DNA from: Acetobacteraceae bacterium
GTDB lineage: Bacteria > Pseudomonadota > Alphaproteobacteria > Acetobacterales > Acetobacteraceae
Direction of reading: 5' to 3'
DNA length: 64,000 nucleotides
NCBI GenBank assembly: GCA_947475245.1
Contig: CANJLW010000024.1
Span: 1 to 64,000, forward strand
The position numbers and the translations under genes are program-made. Of this stretch, positions 56,190 to 64,000 are shown one piece after another. The notes beneath the pieces are model-generated. The model was given only the letters and a program-made list of their open reading frames with translations, ran no database searches and was not told the origin of the DNA. Position 1 is the first letter of the stretch. Each line of letters starts with the position of its first letter.

Positions 56190-56972
56190 TCAATCCTTGT
56201 AGTCGGGTTCCTTACGATCGAGGATCCGCTTCAGCGCATCGAAATGCCAGACATGGTTCGGCTTACCGCCATACTGCGTCGCGCCGCGCTTATACTCGGC
56301 GATGGTATGGTCAATGACGTTCTGCGGCAGATGCTTCAGGCGCTGGCCGGTCCACATCGCGTACAGCTGCACCTGCGCGACGCGCTCCACGTAGTACAAC
56401 AGGTCATACGCATGCGCGACACTGCGCCCGGCGGTGGCGATCCCGTGATTCGCCATCACCAGCACCGTCTTGTCGCCGATCACCTGCGCCAATCGGGCAC
56501 CCTCGGCCGGATCGAACGCCGGGCCGGTATAGATATCGTCATAGGCGGTGTGCATCGCCGTGCCGAGTTCGGTCTGCCCGATCGGAAGAATGCGGGGATC
56601 TTCCAGGCGCGCGAGCGCGCTGGCGAACGGCATATGCGTATGAAACACCGCCGCGGCATTGGGCAGATCGCGATGCATCGGCGCATGGATGCAATAGGCG
56701 GAGCGTTCGATCTCGCCCTCTCCGGCCAGACGCGTGCCGTCATAGCCGACTTCCATGAAGCAACTGGCGGTGACTTCGGACCAGTGCAGCCCGAACGGGA
56801 TTTGATAGTAGCGGTCGTCCGTGCCGGGTACGCGCAGGGTGAAGTGATTGAAAATCCCTTCGTTAAACCCGTGCATAACCGCCAGGCGATGCGCCGCGGC
56901 AAGATCCACGCGTGCCTGCCAGCGAATGTCGTCCAGCGCGAGTTCCTTGGTTTCCAGTGACTCAAGCGGCAT
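56190..56972 (-). CDS. Class II aldolase/adducin-family protein
   Basis: The 260-residue protein has the class II aldolase fold: GFNEGIFNHFTLRVPG near the start, the zinc-binding VFHTHMPFASALA (about residues 103-115) and LVMANHGIATAGRS with a further His (about 169-183). The usual catalytic Glu region is less clear, so it may be an aldolase or a decarboxylase-like relative. The ATG at 56972 has GGGGA nine bases upstream; an earlier start at 56996 is less likely. The substrate is unknown. Confidence 0.88.
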   Translation of the reverse strand: MPLESLETKELALDDIRWQARVDLAAAHRLAVMHGFNEGIFNHFTLRVPGTDDRYYQIPFGLHWSEVTASCFMEVGYDGTRLAGEGEIERSAYCIHAPMHRDLPNAAAVFHTHMPFASALARLEDPRILPIGQTELGTAMHTAYDDIYTGPAFDPAEGARLAQVIGDKTVLVMANHGIATAGRSVAHAYDLLYYVERVAQVQLYAMWTGQRLKHLPQNVIDHTIAEYKRGATQYGGKPNHVWHFDALKRILDRKEPDYKD

Positions 56973-57057
56973 GACCGCATCCCCTTTCTGAAACAATGAA
57001 CTCGAGCTTCGGCGCGCGTTAAGCTTTGGTCAATGCCCGAATGACACACTGCCGCGC

Positions 57058-57975
57058 ATGCGTATCGCGATCGTCATTCCCGCTTATAACGTCGCTCCGT
57101 TCATCGATCAGGCCGTCTGTTCGGTGCTGGCGCAAAGCCTGCACGACTGGACGCTGACGGTCATCGACGACGGATCGACCGACGGCACCGCCGACCGGAT
57201 CGCGCGGCATGCCGATCCGCGCATCGACGTGATCCGACAGCCCAACGCCGGCGTCTCCGCCGCGCGCAATCGCGGCATGGCGCGGGATGCCGACGCGTTC
57301 CTGTTTCTCGACGCCGACGATTGGCTGGCACCACACGCGTTACAAACACTGGCTGCGTCGCTGCCCGCGAACGCCGCCGCGGTCTCCGGCGCGCATGCCT
57401 GGGTCGACGCTTGCGGACGTATAACGCCCGCCGCCCCGCCGCCCGCGGGGTCGCTGCTTGCGCCGCTGCTGATCCACAACCGCTTCGTCAACGGCGGTCA
57501 AATCCTGATCCGCGCCCAGGCGATGCACCGAACAGGTGCCTTCCGTCAGGACCTTCGCTTTGGGGAGGATTGGGAATACTGGGTCCGCCTTGCGATGTCC
57601 GGCCCCTTCGCGACCACCGGATCGAGCGAACCGGTGTGCTTCGTCCGCCGGCGGGCCGGAAGCGCCTATCGCACGCTGGCCACAAATCCGGCGTCGGCAC
57701 AGGCCTGCCTGGATGCGATCTTCAGCAATCCTGCTGTCGCGACCCATATGTCCCCCGCCGATCTGCGCCTTACACGCCAACGGGCGGAAGCCGAGATCGC
57801 CTGGACCATCGGCCGCGAACTCACCCGCCACGGCGCGACGAAAGCCGGACGCCGCTGGCTGCGCCGATCCCTGACCGAGGCTCCCTCCCCCAGGCGCCTG
57901 GCTCTGTTCGGCCTTGCCCACCTCGCACCGCTGCTGCCAGGCCCGTGCCGAGGGCTGTTCCGGCCTTACGAATAG
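57058..57975 (+). CDS. GT2-family glycosyltransferase
   Basis: The 305-residue protein has the GT2 A-type fold: AIVIPAYNVAPFIDQAV, LTVIDDGSTDGTADRI, PNAGVSAARNRGM, then FLFLDADDWLAP with the DxD motif (about residues 82-86). It ends with a basic tail and no membrane segment. It transfers a nucleotide-linked sugar to an unknown acceptor, perhaps a surface polysaccharide. It is divergent from the aldolase gene, with 85 bases between, and stands alone. Confidence 0.9.
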   Translation: MRIAIVIPAYNVAPFIDQAVCSVLAQSLHDWTLTVIDDGSTDGTADRIARHADPRIDVIRQPNAGVSAARNRGMARDADAFLFLDADDWLAPHALQTLAASLPANAAAVSGAHAWVDACGRITPAAPPPAGSLLAPLLIHNRFVNGGQILIRAQAMHRTGAFRQDLRFGEDWEYWVRLAMSGPFATTGSSEPVCFVRRRAGSAYRTLATNPASAQACLDAIFSNPAVATHMSPADLRLTRQRAEAEIAWTIGRELTRHGATKAGRRWLRRSLTEAPSPRRLALFGLAHLAPLLPGPCRGLFRPYE

Positions 57976-58040
57976 GCTTGTCTCCGGAGGGTGCGTCGAT
58001 ATAGAACATATGAGGAACATACATCGGTACAGGCGCGATC

Positions 58041-58793
58041 ATGCTGACCCTTTTGCCCATGCCATCCATCGCCCCTCCCATCACACCGCCGCCGATCAGC
58101 GGTCGCGGCGCTCCGTCATCCTGGCGTCGCACGGCGCGCGTGGAAGCCCTGAGGACGCGGCTGCGCGAAACCGCCGCTCGCCTGTACGCACGGGACGGGA
58201 TTGACGGCGTGACCATCGCCGACATCGCCCGAGCCGCGCAGATTCCCCCCGGCAGCGCGACACATGCCTATCCCAGGCGACGCGATCTGCTGTTCGATAT
58301 CGTCCATGCCCATATCGACGCGTTGCACGAGTATGTCGGTCGCGCCGACGACGCCTTTGCCGACGCCGCGCCGCAGCGGCGGCTGGAAGCCATCGCCATG
58401 GCATTGCTCGACGCCGTGTTCGATCACCGCCATGCCCAGCGGGTGCTGACTCTGGCCGAACCCTTGCTGTCCGACGACCAACGCGACCTGCTGCGGTTTC
58501 AACTGCGCACGCTGCATGACCGCATCGCCGCCGTTGTCGCCGACGCGCTGCCCCATCTCGGTGCGCACCGCGCCTTCCAGGCCCCCTTGGCCCATATGCT
58601 GATGGCGATGGCGACCGACGCGCCGGCCTGGTTCCGCGATGACGGTGCCCTGTCGCGGCGCGACTATGCGCGCCTGATGGTGCGCGGCATCGTCAACGGC
58701 GGCGATGCGATGCTGGTCGCCGAGGCCATCGACGACGCGGCGGCGATCACCAGCGATCCGGTGTCCACGCCTCCGCCAGCGCAAGACCCCTGA
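58041..58793 (+). CDS. TetR-family transcriptional regulator
   Basis: The 250-residue protein has a proline-rich N-terminal tail and a TetR helix-turn-helix (LRETAARLYARDGIDGVTIADIARAAQIPPGSATHAYPRRRDLLFDIV, about residues 35-85), where the recognition helix reads SATHAYPRRRDLL. The remainder is an all-helical ligand domain. Its final 47 bases overlap the 3' end of the convergent metallophosphoesterase gene, so the transcripts run into each other. Targets are unknown. The start may be later than 58041, as the tail is not typical. Confidence 0.85.
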   Translation: MLTLLPMPSIAPPITPPPISGRGAPSSWRRTARVEALRTRLRETAARLYARDGIDGVTIADIARAAQIPPGSATHAYPRRRDLLFDIVHAHIDALHEYVGRADDAFADAAPQRRLEAIAMALLDAVFDHRHAQRVLTLAEPLLSDDQRDLLRFQLRTLHDRIAAVVADALPHLGAHRAFQAPLAHMLMAMATDAPAWFRDDGALSRRDYARLMVRGIVNGGDAMLVAEAIDDAAAITSDPVSTPPPAQDP

Positions 58794-59433
58794 CCCGTAT
58801 CCCCGACGGCAAGGTCGCCTCATAGGATTGGTGGTGATGGCCGTGCACGATCAACCGTGCCCCGCCCGCCTCGGCCAGCGCATCAATGACGTCGAAGCCA
58901 TGCGGATGCGACGACGGGGCCTCGTGCGCGACCAACACGTCGAAACGCTGGGCGGCGAGGAGGGTGAAGTCCTCGGGGAAGATGGTGTCGCGGTGAAACA
59001 GCGGCAGCCCGTCGCGCCATATCTGGTGCGTCGGCAGCGAGGCCCGGAATGCCTCTCGGGTGACGAACCGAGGCGGATCGATCGTCGTTGCCGGCGGTTC
59101 GGCGCGCGGATACCAGACCCGAGGGCGAAACACCCCCGGTAGTCCCGCGACCCTGAGGCCCGCGATCTCCCGCACCGTCAGACCCAGATTGCCCGCGGGA
59201 TCGGCCAGCATCAGGTTATCGAAGGCGCTCTCGGACTCCGTATCGTGATTGCCCAGAATCCAGCGCGCCTCCCACCCCGCATCCAGCGCGGGACGCAGGA
59301 TATCGGGCAGCGGGGCGGTGCAGTCGCAATCGCCGACCAGGATCAGCGTCCCCGGCTCCCGCGCGAGGCAGGCCCGCAGGATCGGCGTGAAGTTCCGATG
59401 CGGGTCCCCCGCGAACATAACCGGCGCGGTCAT
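58747..59433 (-). CDS. Calcineurin-like metallophosphoesterase
   Basis: The 228-residue enzyme has the metallophosphoesterase motif series: FAGDPHRNF (D-x-H), LILVGDCDC (GDxxD variant), ILGNHDTES (GNHD), VAHEAPSSH and VHGHHHQSY (GHxH). It binds two metals and cuts phosphate esters; the natural substrate cannot be told. Its gene follows the amidase gene on the same strand, nine bases after its stop. The overlap of its 3' end with the TetR gene is unusual but both frames look real. Confidence 0.87.
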   Translation of the reverse strand: MTAPVMFAGDPHRNFTPILRACLAREPGTLILVGDCDCTAPLPDILRPALDAGWEARWILGNHDTESESAFDNLMLADPAGNLGLTVREIAGLRVAGLPGVFRPRVWYPRAEPPATTIDPPRFVTREAFRASLPTHQIWRDGLPLFHRDTIFPEDFTLLAAQRFDVLVAHEAPSSHPHGFDVIDALAEAGGARLIVHGHHHQSYEATLPSGIRVRGLALAEAWTPDRW

Positions 59434-59442
59434 CGGCAGGAC

Positions 59443-60714
59443 TCAGGCGATTGCCGCCGCAACCCAGCGCGCCCATGCCAGGACCGCCCGATCCTGTCCG
59501 CGCCGACCGACGATCTGGATACCCAGCGGCAGCCCGTCCGGCCCCGATCCGGCGGGCACCGTGACACAGGGCACGTGCAGCGATGTCCAGATGTAGTTGA
59601 ACGCCGGATCGCCGGTCCATTCCAGGCCCTTGGGCGCCTGACCGGGGGCGGAGGGCGTAATCAGAACATCCAGATCCCCCAGAATATCGCCGAAGCCGAT
59701 CTGGGTGCGGGCGAAGACCTCGTACGCCTTCGCAAGTGCTGCGGGCGATTGCGACAATCCGAACGTCAGACGTTCCCGCAGGCCCGGGCTGATCCCCTCC
59801 GGATCGTGCGCCAACTCCCAGCCCAACGCCCGCCCGCTTTCCGCGTTCATCACGATCGGATGGGCTTCGATCAGGTCGGCGAAATCGTCCGGCAGCTCCA
59901 GCGGTTCGACCTTGGCACCGGCCATCCCAAGCTGTTCGGCGATCCGCGGCAGCAGGTCGCGCGTTTCCGGCAGCGCTTCCTTCCACGTCGGCGAGCGACA
60001 GATCCCCACGCGCGGAGCACGCCCCGGCGATTGATCGGGGTTCCCCAGATCGATGCCGGACAGGGCGCTGGCCACCAGCGCGCAATCGCCCACGCCGCGC
60101 GCGATGACGCCGACGGTGTCCAGACTGTCCGACATGATCTTCATGCCGTTCCGATTGATCAGCCCGAAGCTCGGCTTATACCCGACCACGCCGCAGTAAG
60201 CGGCCGGACGGATGATGCTGCCGGCTGTCTGCGTGCCGAACGCCACCGGAAAGAACCCAGCCGCGACGCCCGCCGCGGAACCCGACGACGATCCGCCCGG
60301 CGTGTGAGAGCGATTGGCCGGATTGGTGGTCGGCCCGGGCTTACGCGTGGCGAACTCCGTCGTCACGGTCTTGCCGACGATCGCCGCCCCTGCCGCCTTC
60401 GCCCAGGCCACCGGCGCGGAATCCGCCTTCGGCCGCCATCCCTTCCAGATCGGCGACCCGTACTCGCTCGGCATTTCGGCGGTATCCAGCACGTCCTTCA
60501 CGCCGAGGGGAATGCCGTGCAGCGGGCCGGGTCGCGCGGTGCGCGCGGAGTGCAATGCTTGGTCTCGGTCGAAATGCGCGAAGGCGTTGACCACGTCCTC
60601 CCGCTTGTCGATCCGCGCGATGCAGGCCTCCATCAAGGCGACCGGCGTCAGGGTTCCGGTTTCGAACCCACGCAGCGCGTCCAGCGCGGTCAGCAAATGC
60701 AGGTCAGACGGCAT
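59443..60714 (-). CDS. Amidase-signature family enzyme
   Basis: The 423-residue enzyme has the amidase signature: Lys in GIPLGVKDVLDT (about residue 75), a Gly/Ser-rich GGSSSGSAAGVAAGF with the two catalytic serines (about 149-163), and TQTAGSIIRPAAYCGVVGYKPSFG. It hydrolyses an amide bond of an unknown substrate. It is probably cotranscribed with the metallophosphoesterase gene. The start at 60714 is the ATG that begins the conserved fold. Confidence 0.92.
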   Translation of the reverse strand: MPSDLHLLTALDALRGFETGTLTPVALMEACIARIDKREDVVNAFAHFDRDQALHSARTARPGPLHGIPLGVKDVLDTAEMPSEYGSPIWKGWRPKADSAPVAWAKAAGAAIVGKTVTTEFATRKPGPTTNPANRSHTPGGSSSGSAAGVAAGFFPVAFGTQTAGSIIRPAAYCGVVGYKPSFGLINRNGMKIMSDSLDTVGVIARGVGDCALVASALSGIDLGNPDQSPGRAPRVGICRSPTWKEALPETRDLLPRIAEQLGMAGAKVEPLELPDDFADLIEAHPIVMNAESGRALGWELAHDPEGISPGLRERLTFGLSQSPAALAKAYEVFARTQIGFGDILGDLDVLITPSAPGQAPKGLEWTGDPAFNYIWTSLHVPCVTVPAGSGPDGLPLGIQIVGRRGQDRAVLAWARWVAAAIA

Positions 60715-60811
60715 GGTCGTATCACTCCGTTCCGCGGGGTTGGCTGGTCAGTGTCGGTTCCGGGCGGAATTCCTCTGGTGCGGCACGCTCGGCGGGTTCA
60801 TCTTGCCAGCA

Positions 60812-61726
60812 ATGGACGCGCATGAGCAGCCCCAATCCATTCGCGTAGGCGCCGGACCGGATGGTTCGCTGACCTATTTGGTCGACCTGCCGCCGGAGGA
60901 TTTGCCTCCCGTCGGCAAGCGAGACCTTGAGCATGCCTGGTACGCCGCCCGCCACGCCGCCATTGCCCGGCATTGGGGGGAAGTCCGCGGCTTTCGCTTC
61001 ATGCGCCCGGACGGCACGCACACCGATCTGGCGCTGGCCGATCGCGACGCGCGCTGCTGGGTCGGCGCGGTAGACGGCATTGCCCGCGTCGCGACCCCGC
61101 GCGGCCTGTCGCTCTGCCTGCGCCTGCTGGCGCTGATCGACCTGCTGGCGCGGGCCGCCTGGGCACGCCCGCTGTTCACCCTGGCGCGGGACGGCGCCGA
61201 ATTGCACCCGGCCTTGCTGCGCGCCGCCGCCACCGCCCGGTTGACGGCGGAGGCCCGATTCGACGAGACCGGGTTCCGCGTCGATCTGTCCCGCTTCGCC
61301 GCCGGCTACCAACTCGAGTCCCCCTCTCCTCGCCACGCACCAGTACAGAGCCACACTCAGGAGTCTTCCCGTATGCGCCGCCCCGCCCTGCCGCCCGTCC
61401 TGTCGATGCTGGCTCTGTCCGTCATAACCCTGACCGCATGCTCCCGCCCGATCGCGCCCGCCGCGCAGACCGGCACCGACGCCGCGACCCAGGCCGCCTG
61501 CCGACAACGCGCCGAGGCCGTCTATTCCACGCAGAACCGCGCCGCGATCTACAGCCCGTCGGCCTCGGTGAACTCGCCGTTCTCCGGCAGCTATCAGGCC
61601 GGCAGCACCGATCGCGGCCTGTCGCAATTGTATGCACATCAAACCATGATCGGCGACTGCGTGCGCGCCAACGGCGTGGCCGACGGGTCCCCTCAACCGG
61701 CGGCAGAGGCCCCGGCGCGGCGCTAG
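60812..61726 (+). CDS. Hypothetical protein whose frame runs into the lipoprotein gene
   Basis: From the ATG at 60812, about 185 residues of soluble protein-like sequence are read (MDAHEQPQSIRVG to about SHTQESSR), with GEVRGFRFMRPDGTHTDLALADRDARCWVGAVDG in the middle. No family is recognised. There is no stop before the lipoprotein start at 61373, which is in the same frame, so ribosomes that do not drop off would make a 304-residue fusion. Either the stop was lost by mutation or two proteins are made from one frame. The coordinates give the whole open frame. Confidence 0.5.
   Translation: MDAHEQPQSIRVGAGPDGSLTYLVDLPPEDLPPVGKRDLEHAWYAARHAAIARHWGEVRGFRFMRPDGTHTDLALADRDARCWVGAVDGIARVATPRGLSLCLRLLALIDLLARAAWARPLFTLARDGAELHPALLRAAATARLTAEARFDETGFRVDLSRFAAGYQLESPSPRHAPVQSHTQESSRMRRPALPPVLSMLALSVITLTACSRPIAPAAQTGTDAATQAACRQRAEAVYSTQNRAAIYSPSASVNSPFSGSYQAGSTDRGLSQLYAHQTMIGDCVRANGVADGSPQPAAEAPARR
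61373..61726 (+). CDS. Small lipoprotein
   Basis: The 117-residue protein has a basic start and hydrophobic stretch (MRRPALPPVLSMLALSVITL) ending in the lipobox LTAC, so it should be lipidated at Cys near residue 23. A good AGGAG ribosome site lies nine bases before the ATG. The mature part has two further cysteines (QAACRQ, GDCVRAN) that could form a disulfide. It is followed after nine bases by an MFS gene. The independent start is well supported even though the upstream frame runs into it. Confidence 0.8.
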   Translation: MRRPALPPVLSMLALSVITLTACSRPIAPAAQTGTDAATQAACRQRAEAVYSTQNRAAIYSPSASVNSPFSGSYQAGSTDRGLSQLYAHQTMIGDCVRANGVADGSPQPAAEAPARR

Positions 61727-61735
61727 CCGGTCCGG

Positions 61736-62980
61736 GTGGCCAGCCTTTCAGCCCTCGGCGGCGTACTCGCGCAGCGCAACGCCCGTATCTTCTACTCCGG
61801 CAGCATCGTATGCTGGACGGGGTCCTGGGTGCAGCGCATCGCCACGGACTGGATGGCATGGGAACTGACCCATTCGGCGTTCTGGGTCGGTATCGTTGCG
61901 TTTTGCACGCTGGTGCCCTCAATCGTCATCTCCCCCATTGCCGGGGCCATCGCGGATCGGATGGACCGCGTTCACCTCACGATGTTCTCTCAGTTCGTCG
62001 CCGCGGGTCAGGCCGCGATGTTGGTCGTTCTGGTGCTGACCGGCACGATCCGCATCGAGTTCATCGTCATCCTCGCCTTCATCAACGGCGCCGCCGAAAC
62101 CTTCGCCCAACCCGCTCGGCAATGCCTGATCCCGGGGTTGGTGCCGCGCCAGTACCTGCCCGGCGCGGTGGCGTTGAACTCCTTGACCTACAACATGGCG
62201 CGCTTCATCGGACCGGCAATTTCCGGCCCGATGATCGCCGCCTGGGGCGTCGTGCCGTCGATCGCCGTCAACTGCCTCGCCTTCCTGTATGCCAGTCTGA
62301 CCATGCACATGCTGGTGCTGGACCCCGCCATCCGCCGTCCGCAACCGCGTGCGTCGAGCGTACTGCACGACGCGATCGAGGGCGTGCGCTATGTCACCCG
62401 CCATCGCGGCATCGGCCCGCTGATGCTGTTCGCCGCCACCGTCGGTATGTGCCTGCGCAGCGTGCCGGAAATGCTGCCGCCCTATGTCGCCGAACTGTTC
62501 GGACGCGGGGCGGAAGGTCTGGCGACACTCGCCAGCGCCATGGGCGCGGCCGCGCTGGTCGGCGGCACGCTGATCGCCATCCGCGGACGTATCGCGGGGC
62601 TGACGCGCGTTGCCATCCTGGCCGGGCTTTGCCTCGCGCTCGCCAGCGCCTGCTTCGTCGCCACGCATGATTTCCGCATCGGCATCGTCTGCATCGCCGC
62701 CATGGGCGCGGCGACGACGATGCACGGGATTTCGATCCAGACGCTGCTGCAAAACTCCTCGTCCCCGGCCATGGTGGGGCGCGTGCTCAGCCTTTGGGGC
62801 ATGATCACCCGCGCCGCGCCGGCGATGGGCGCGCTGATCTATGGCGTGGCGTCGGAATTCCTCGGCCTGCAAATCCCCGTTCTGATCGGCTGCGCGATCT
62901 GCGCGGCGGTGTGGCTGCGCACCTGGCGGCTGCGCAAGCGGATGGGTTCGGCGCTGGAAGGCACGGAGAGTCCGCCGTAA
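61736..62980 (+). CDS. MFS transporter (enterobactin-exporter-like family)
   Basis: The 414-residue protein has about 11-12 hydrophobic segments, the MFS motif IAGAIADRMDRVHLTMFS (about residues 67-84) and FINGAAETFAQPARQCLIPGLV, a pattern shared with EntS-type MFS proteins. It starts at a GTG nine bases after the lipoprotein stop, so the two are probably one transcript. The substrate is unknown. A charged loop near residue 200 divides the halves. Confidence 0.87.
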   Translation: MASLSALGGVLAQRNARIFYSGSIVCWTGSWVQRIATDWMAWELTHSAFWVGIVAFCTLVPSIVISPIAGAIADRMDRVHLTMFSQFVAAGQAAMLVVLVLTGTIRIEFIVILAFINGAAETFAQPARQCLIPGLVPRQYLPGAVALNSLTYNMARFIGPAISGPMIAAWGVVPSIAVNCLAFLYASLTMHMLVLDPAIRRPQPRASSVLHDAIEGVRYVTRHRGIGPLMLFAATVGMCLRSVPEMLPPYVAELFGRGAEGLATLASAMGAAALVGGTLIAIRGRIAGLTRVAILAGLCLALASACFVATHDFRIGIVCIAAMGAATTMHGISIQTLLQNSSSPAMVGRVLSLWGMITRAAPAMGALIYGVASEFLGLQIPVLIGCAICAAVWLRTWRLRKRMGSALEGTESPP

Positions 62981-63055
62981 CCGCGCACTGGTCTGATCGC
63001 GGCGGGTGCCGTAGAACGGCGCGGTCGAGTTTTTTGTCAGGGAGCAGTCATACAC

Positions 63056-63406
63056 ATGAGCAAGATCATCCGTACCGAGCCAGGCCCGATCCTGTCGAAG
63101 GCCGTCGAATACCATGGCTTTGTCTATCTGCCGGGCATCACCGCGCGTGATACCAGCAAGGACATCAAGGGCCAAACCGCGGACGTCCTGGAACAGATCG
63201 ACGCGATGCTCGAACTTCACGGCACCGATAAAACCCGGATGCTGCAGGCGATCATCTGGGTCAAGGACATCAAGGAACGCGGCGCGATGAACGAAGTCTG
63301 GACCCCCTGGCTGCCGAAGGACGGTGCCCCCGTGCGCGCCTGCGTGCAGAGCGAGATGGCGGCGCCGGCAGTTCTCGTGGAAATCATGATCACCGCCTGC
63401 AAGTAA
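63056..63406 (+). CDS. RidA-family protein
   Basis: The 116-residue protein has the RidA (YjgF/Rid) fold: GFVYLPGITA, then QTADVLEQIDAMLELHGTDKTRMLQAIIWVKDI and RACVQSEMAAPAVLVEIMITA at the end. The usual active-site Arg of RidA is expected in the PVRACVQS segment, where Arg is present. RidA hydrolyses reactive enamine/imine intermediates. AGGGAG precedes the ATG. It is followed by the tandem repeat region. Confidence 0.92.
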   Translation: MSKIIRTEPGPILSKAVEYHGFVYLPGITARDTSKDIKGQTADVLEQIDAMLELHGTDKTRMLQAIIWVKDIKERGAMNEVWTPWLPKDGAPVRACVQSEMAAPAVLVEIMITACK

Positions 63407-63498
63407 TCCGAACGATCGGGGCGGCGCAGATGTGCCGCCCCAAGCGCCGGGGGACAGTCGCGGTTCTATAGGTCCCCTCCCCGGCGGCGGAGCCATTT

Positions 63499-63900
63499 CT
63501 CTGGGCGCATGGGGTTTTGTTCCCTGTCTTTGCGACGGGGGCGACGATATTGGCCCTTTCCCCGGGTGCCGACCGGGATGCTCACGGCGCATGAGGTTCT
63601 TTCGCCGGAAAGCCAGTGCTTGCCGAGCGGGGGTATGCGAAGCGGGTGGGCTTTGACCGGTTTCTCTGGGCGCATGGGGTTTTGTTCCCTGTCTTTGCGA
63701 CGGGGGCATCGATCCCGGTCCTTTCCCCGAGTGCCGACCCGGACGCTCACGGCGCATGAGGTTCTTTCGCCGGGAAACCAGTGCTCGCCGAGCGGGGGGA
63801 TACGGTGCGGGTGGGTTTCGGCCGGTCTGTCTGGGCGCATGGGGTTTTGTTCCCTGTCTTTGCGACGGGGGCGACGATGCTGGTCCTTTCCCCCAGAGTG
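63499..63900. repeat. 165-bp tandem repeat containing the dispersed repeat core
   Basis: Units start at 63501, 63666 and 63831 with an exact 165-bp spacing; the third is cut short near 63,890. Each starts with CTGGGCGCATGGGGTTTTGT, the reverse complement of the core seen at 39.5-39.75 kb, and has a weaker version of it (CACGGCGCATGAGGTTCTTT) inside. Because 165 is a multiple of three, a minus-strand frame stays open and reads as repeated Met-Arg-Pro-Glu; this looks like a by-product rather than a gene. Units differ from each other at scattered sites. Confidence 0.85.
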
Positions 63901-63933
63901 ATCGCATTTGGCGGCGAAAGGTGCGAATTTTCA

Positions 63934-63952
63934 CCTCTCCCCCTGGGAGAGG
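63934..63952. repeat. Short perfect hairpin after the tandem repeat
   Basis: CCTCTCCC pairs with GGGAGAGG across a 3-base loop. Hairpins of this kind are widespread intergenic repeats in GC-rich Proteobacteria. The final 60 bases beyond it hold no recognisable gene. Confidence 0.5.
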
Positions 63953-64000
63953 TCGTGCCGCGAAGCGGCGCGGGTGAGGGAGGTGATGCGAATACAATGG

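Noticed and set aside
61919-63997. Minus-strand frame of 692 residues across the MFS, RidA and repeat region
   Set aside because: It is antisense to two well-supported genes and reads repeated sequence at its start; kept open by GC bias.

Overview
The window is GC-rich, tightly packed bacterial DNA. The right half (about 33.64-64 kb) looks like ordinary alphaproteobacterial chromosome: yajC, motA/motB, an ArsM/ACR3/ArsJ arsenic cluster, a PEP-CTERM protein, and many monooxygenase, hydrolase and MFS genes. An Acetobacteraceae-like (Rhodospirillales) host is my best guess from gene content and composition, with low certainty. No rRNA or complete tRNA is present.

Region 1 (1-4311) is the end of one integrated element. 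It holds the edge of an IS21-family insertion sequence, a Sel1-repeat protein, a small serine resolvase with an operator inside its promoter, an HD-domain (p)ppGpp-hydrolase-like protein and a tyrosine integrase. It stops at a 45-bp 3' fragment of a tRNA-Arg(UCU) gene, the expected attachment-site scar.

Region 2 (about 4.3-33.63 kb) looks like a second, mobilizable element placed in tandem after that scar. It has a large serine recombinase whose C-terminus is encoded antisense to the tRNA fragment, a VirD4/TraG-like coupling protein with a train of small membrane proteins, an ArdC-like antirestriction protein, and mobC plus relaxase with a candidate oriT. No VirB-type channel genes are seen, so it probably needs a helper. 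Its cargo is defensive: an operon of SNF2 helicase, DNA adenine methyltransferase and type III-like restriction helicase-nuclease; a convergent RecB-like nuclease/SF1 helicase; a RelE-like toxin with XRE antitoxin; a Thoeris pair (ThsB TIR-like and ThsA SIR2-SLOG); and a possibly Lit-like zinc peptidase. Between the peptidase and the SNF2 gene lies the oddest stretch of the window: a 66-bp duplication, eight 9-bp repeats, and an array of about eight short hairpins whose stems vary while loop types and flanks recur. A 12-bp near copy of the tRNA end at 33,623-33,634 may mark the right boundary.

Region 3 (33.64-64 kb) is chromosome. It opens with a Baeyer-Villiger monooxygenase, an esterase, a MAPEG protein and a luciferase-like oxidoreductase, followed by an AAA ATPase (DUF815), yajC, a sulfotransferase and a DsbA-like protein. 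The arsenic cluster (41.4-49.2 kb) combines methylation (ArsM), arsenite efflux (ACR3), arsenate reduction (an ArsR-ArsC fusion) and the GAPDH/ArsJ route, with a second ArsR and two MFS carriers. After it come motB-motA, a lipid-linked glycosylation pair (GT39 and GT2-GtrA), a PEP-CTERM protein, regulators, an aldolase-family enzyme, an amidase, a lipoprotein, an MFS carrier and a RidA protein. A repeat family with the core AAAACCCCATGCGCCC occurs three times at 39.5-39.75 kb and, inverted, inside a 165-bp tandem repeat at 63.5-63.9 kb.
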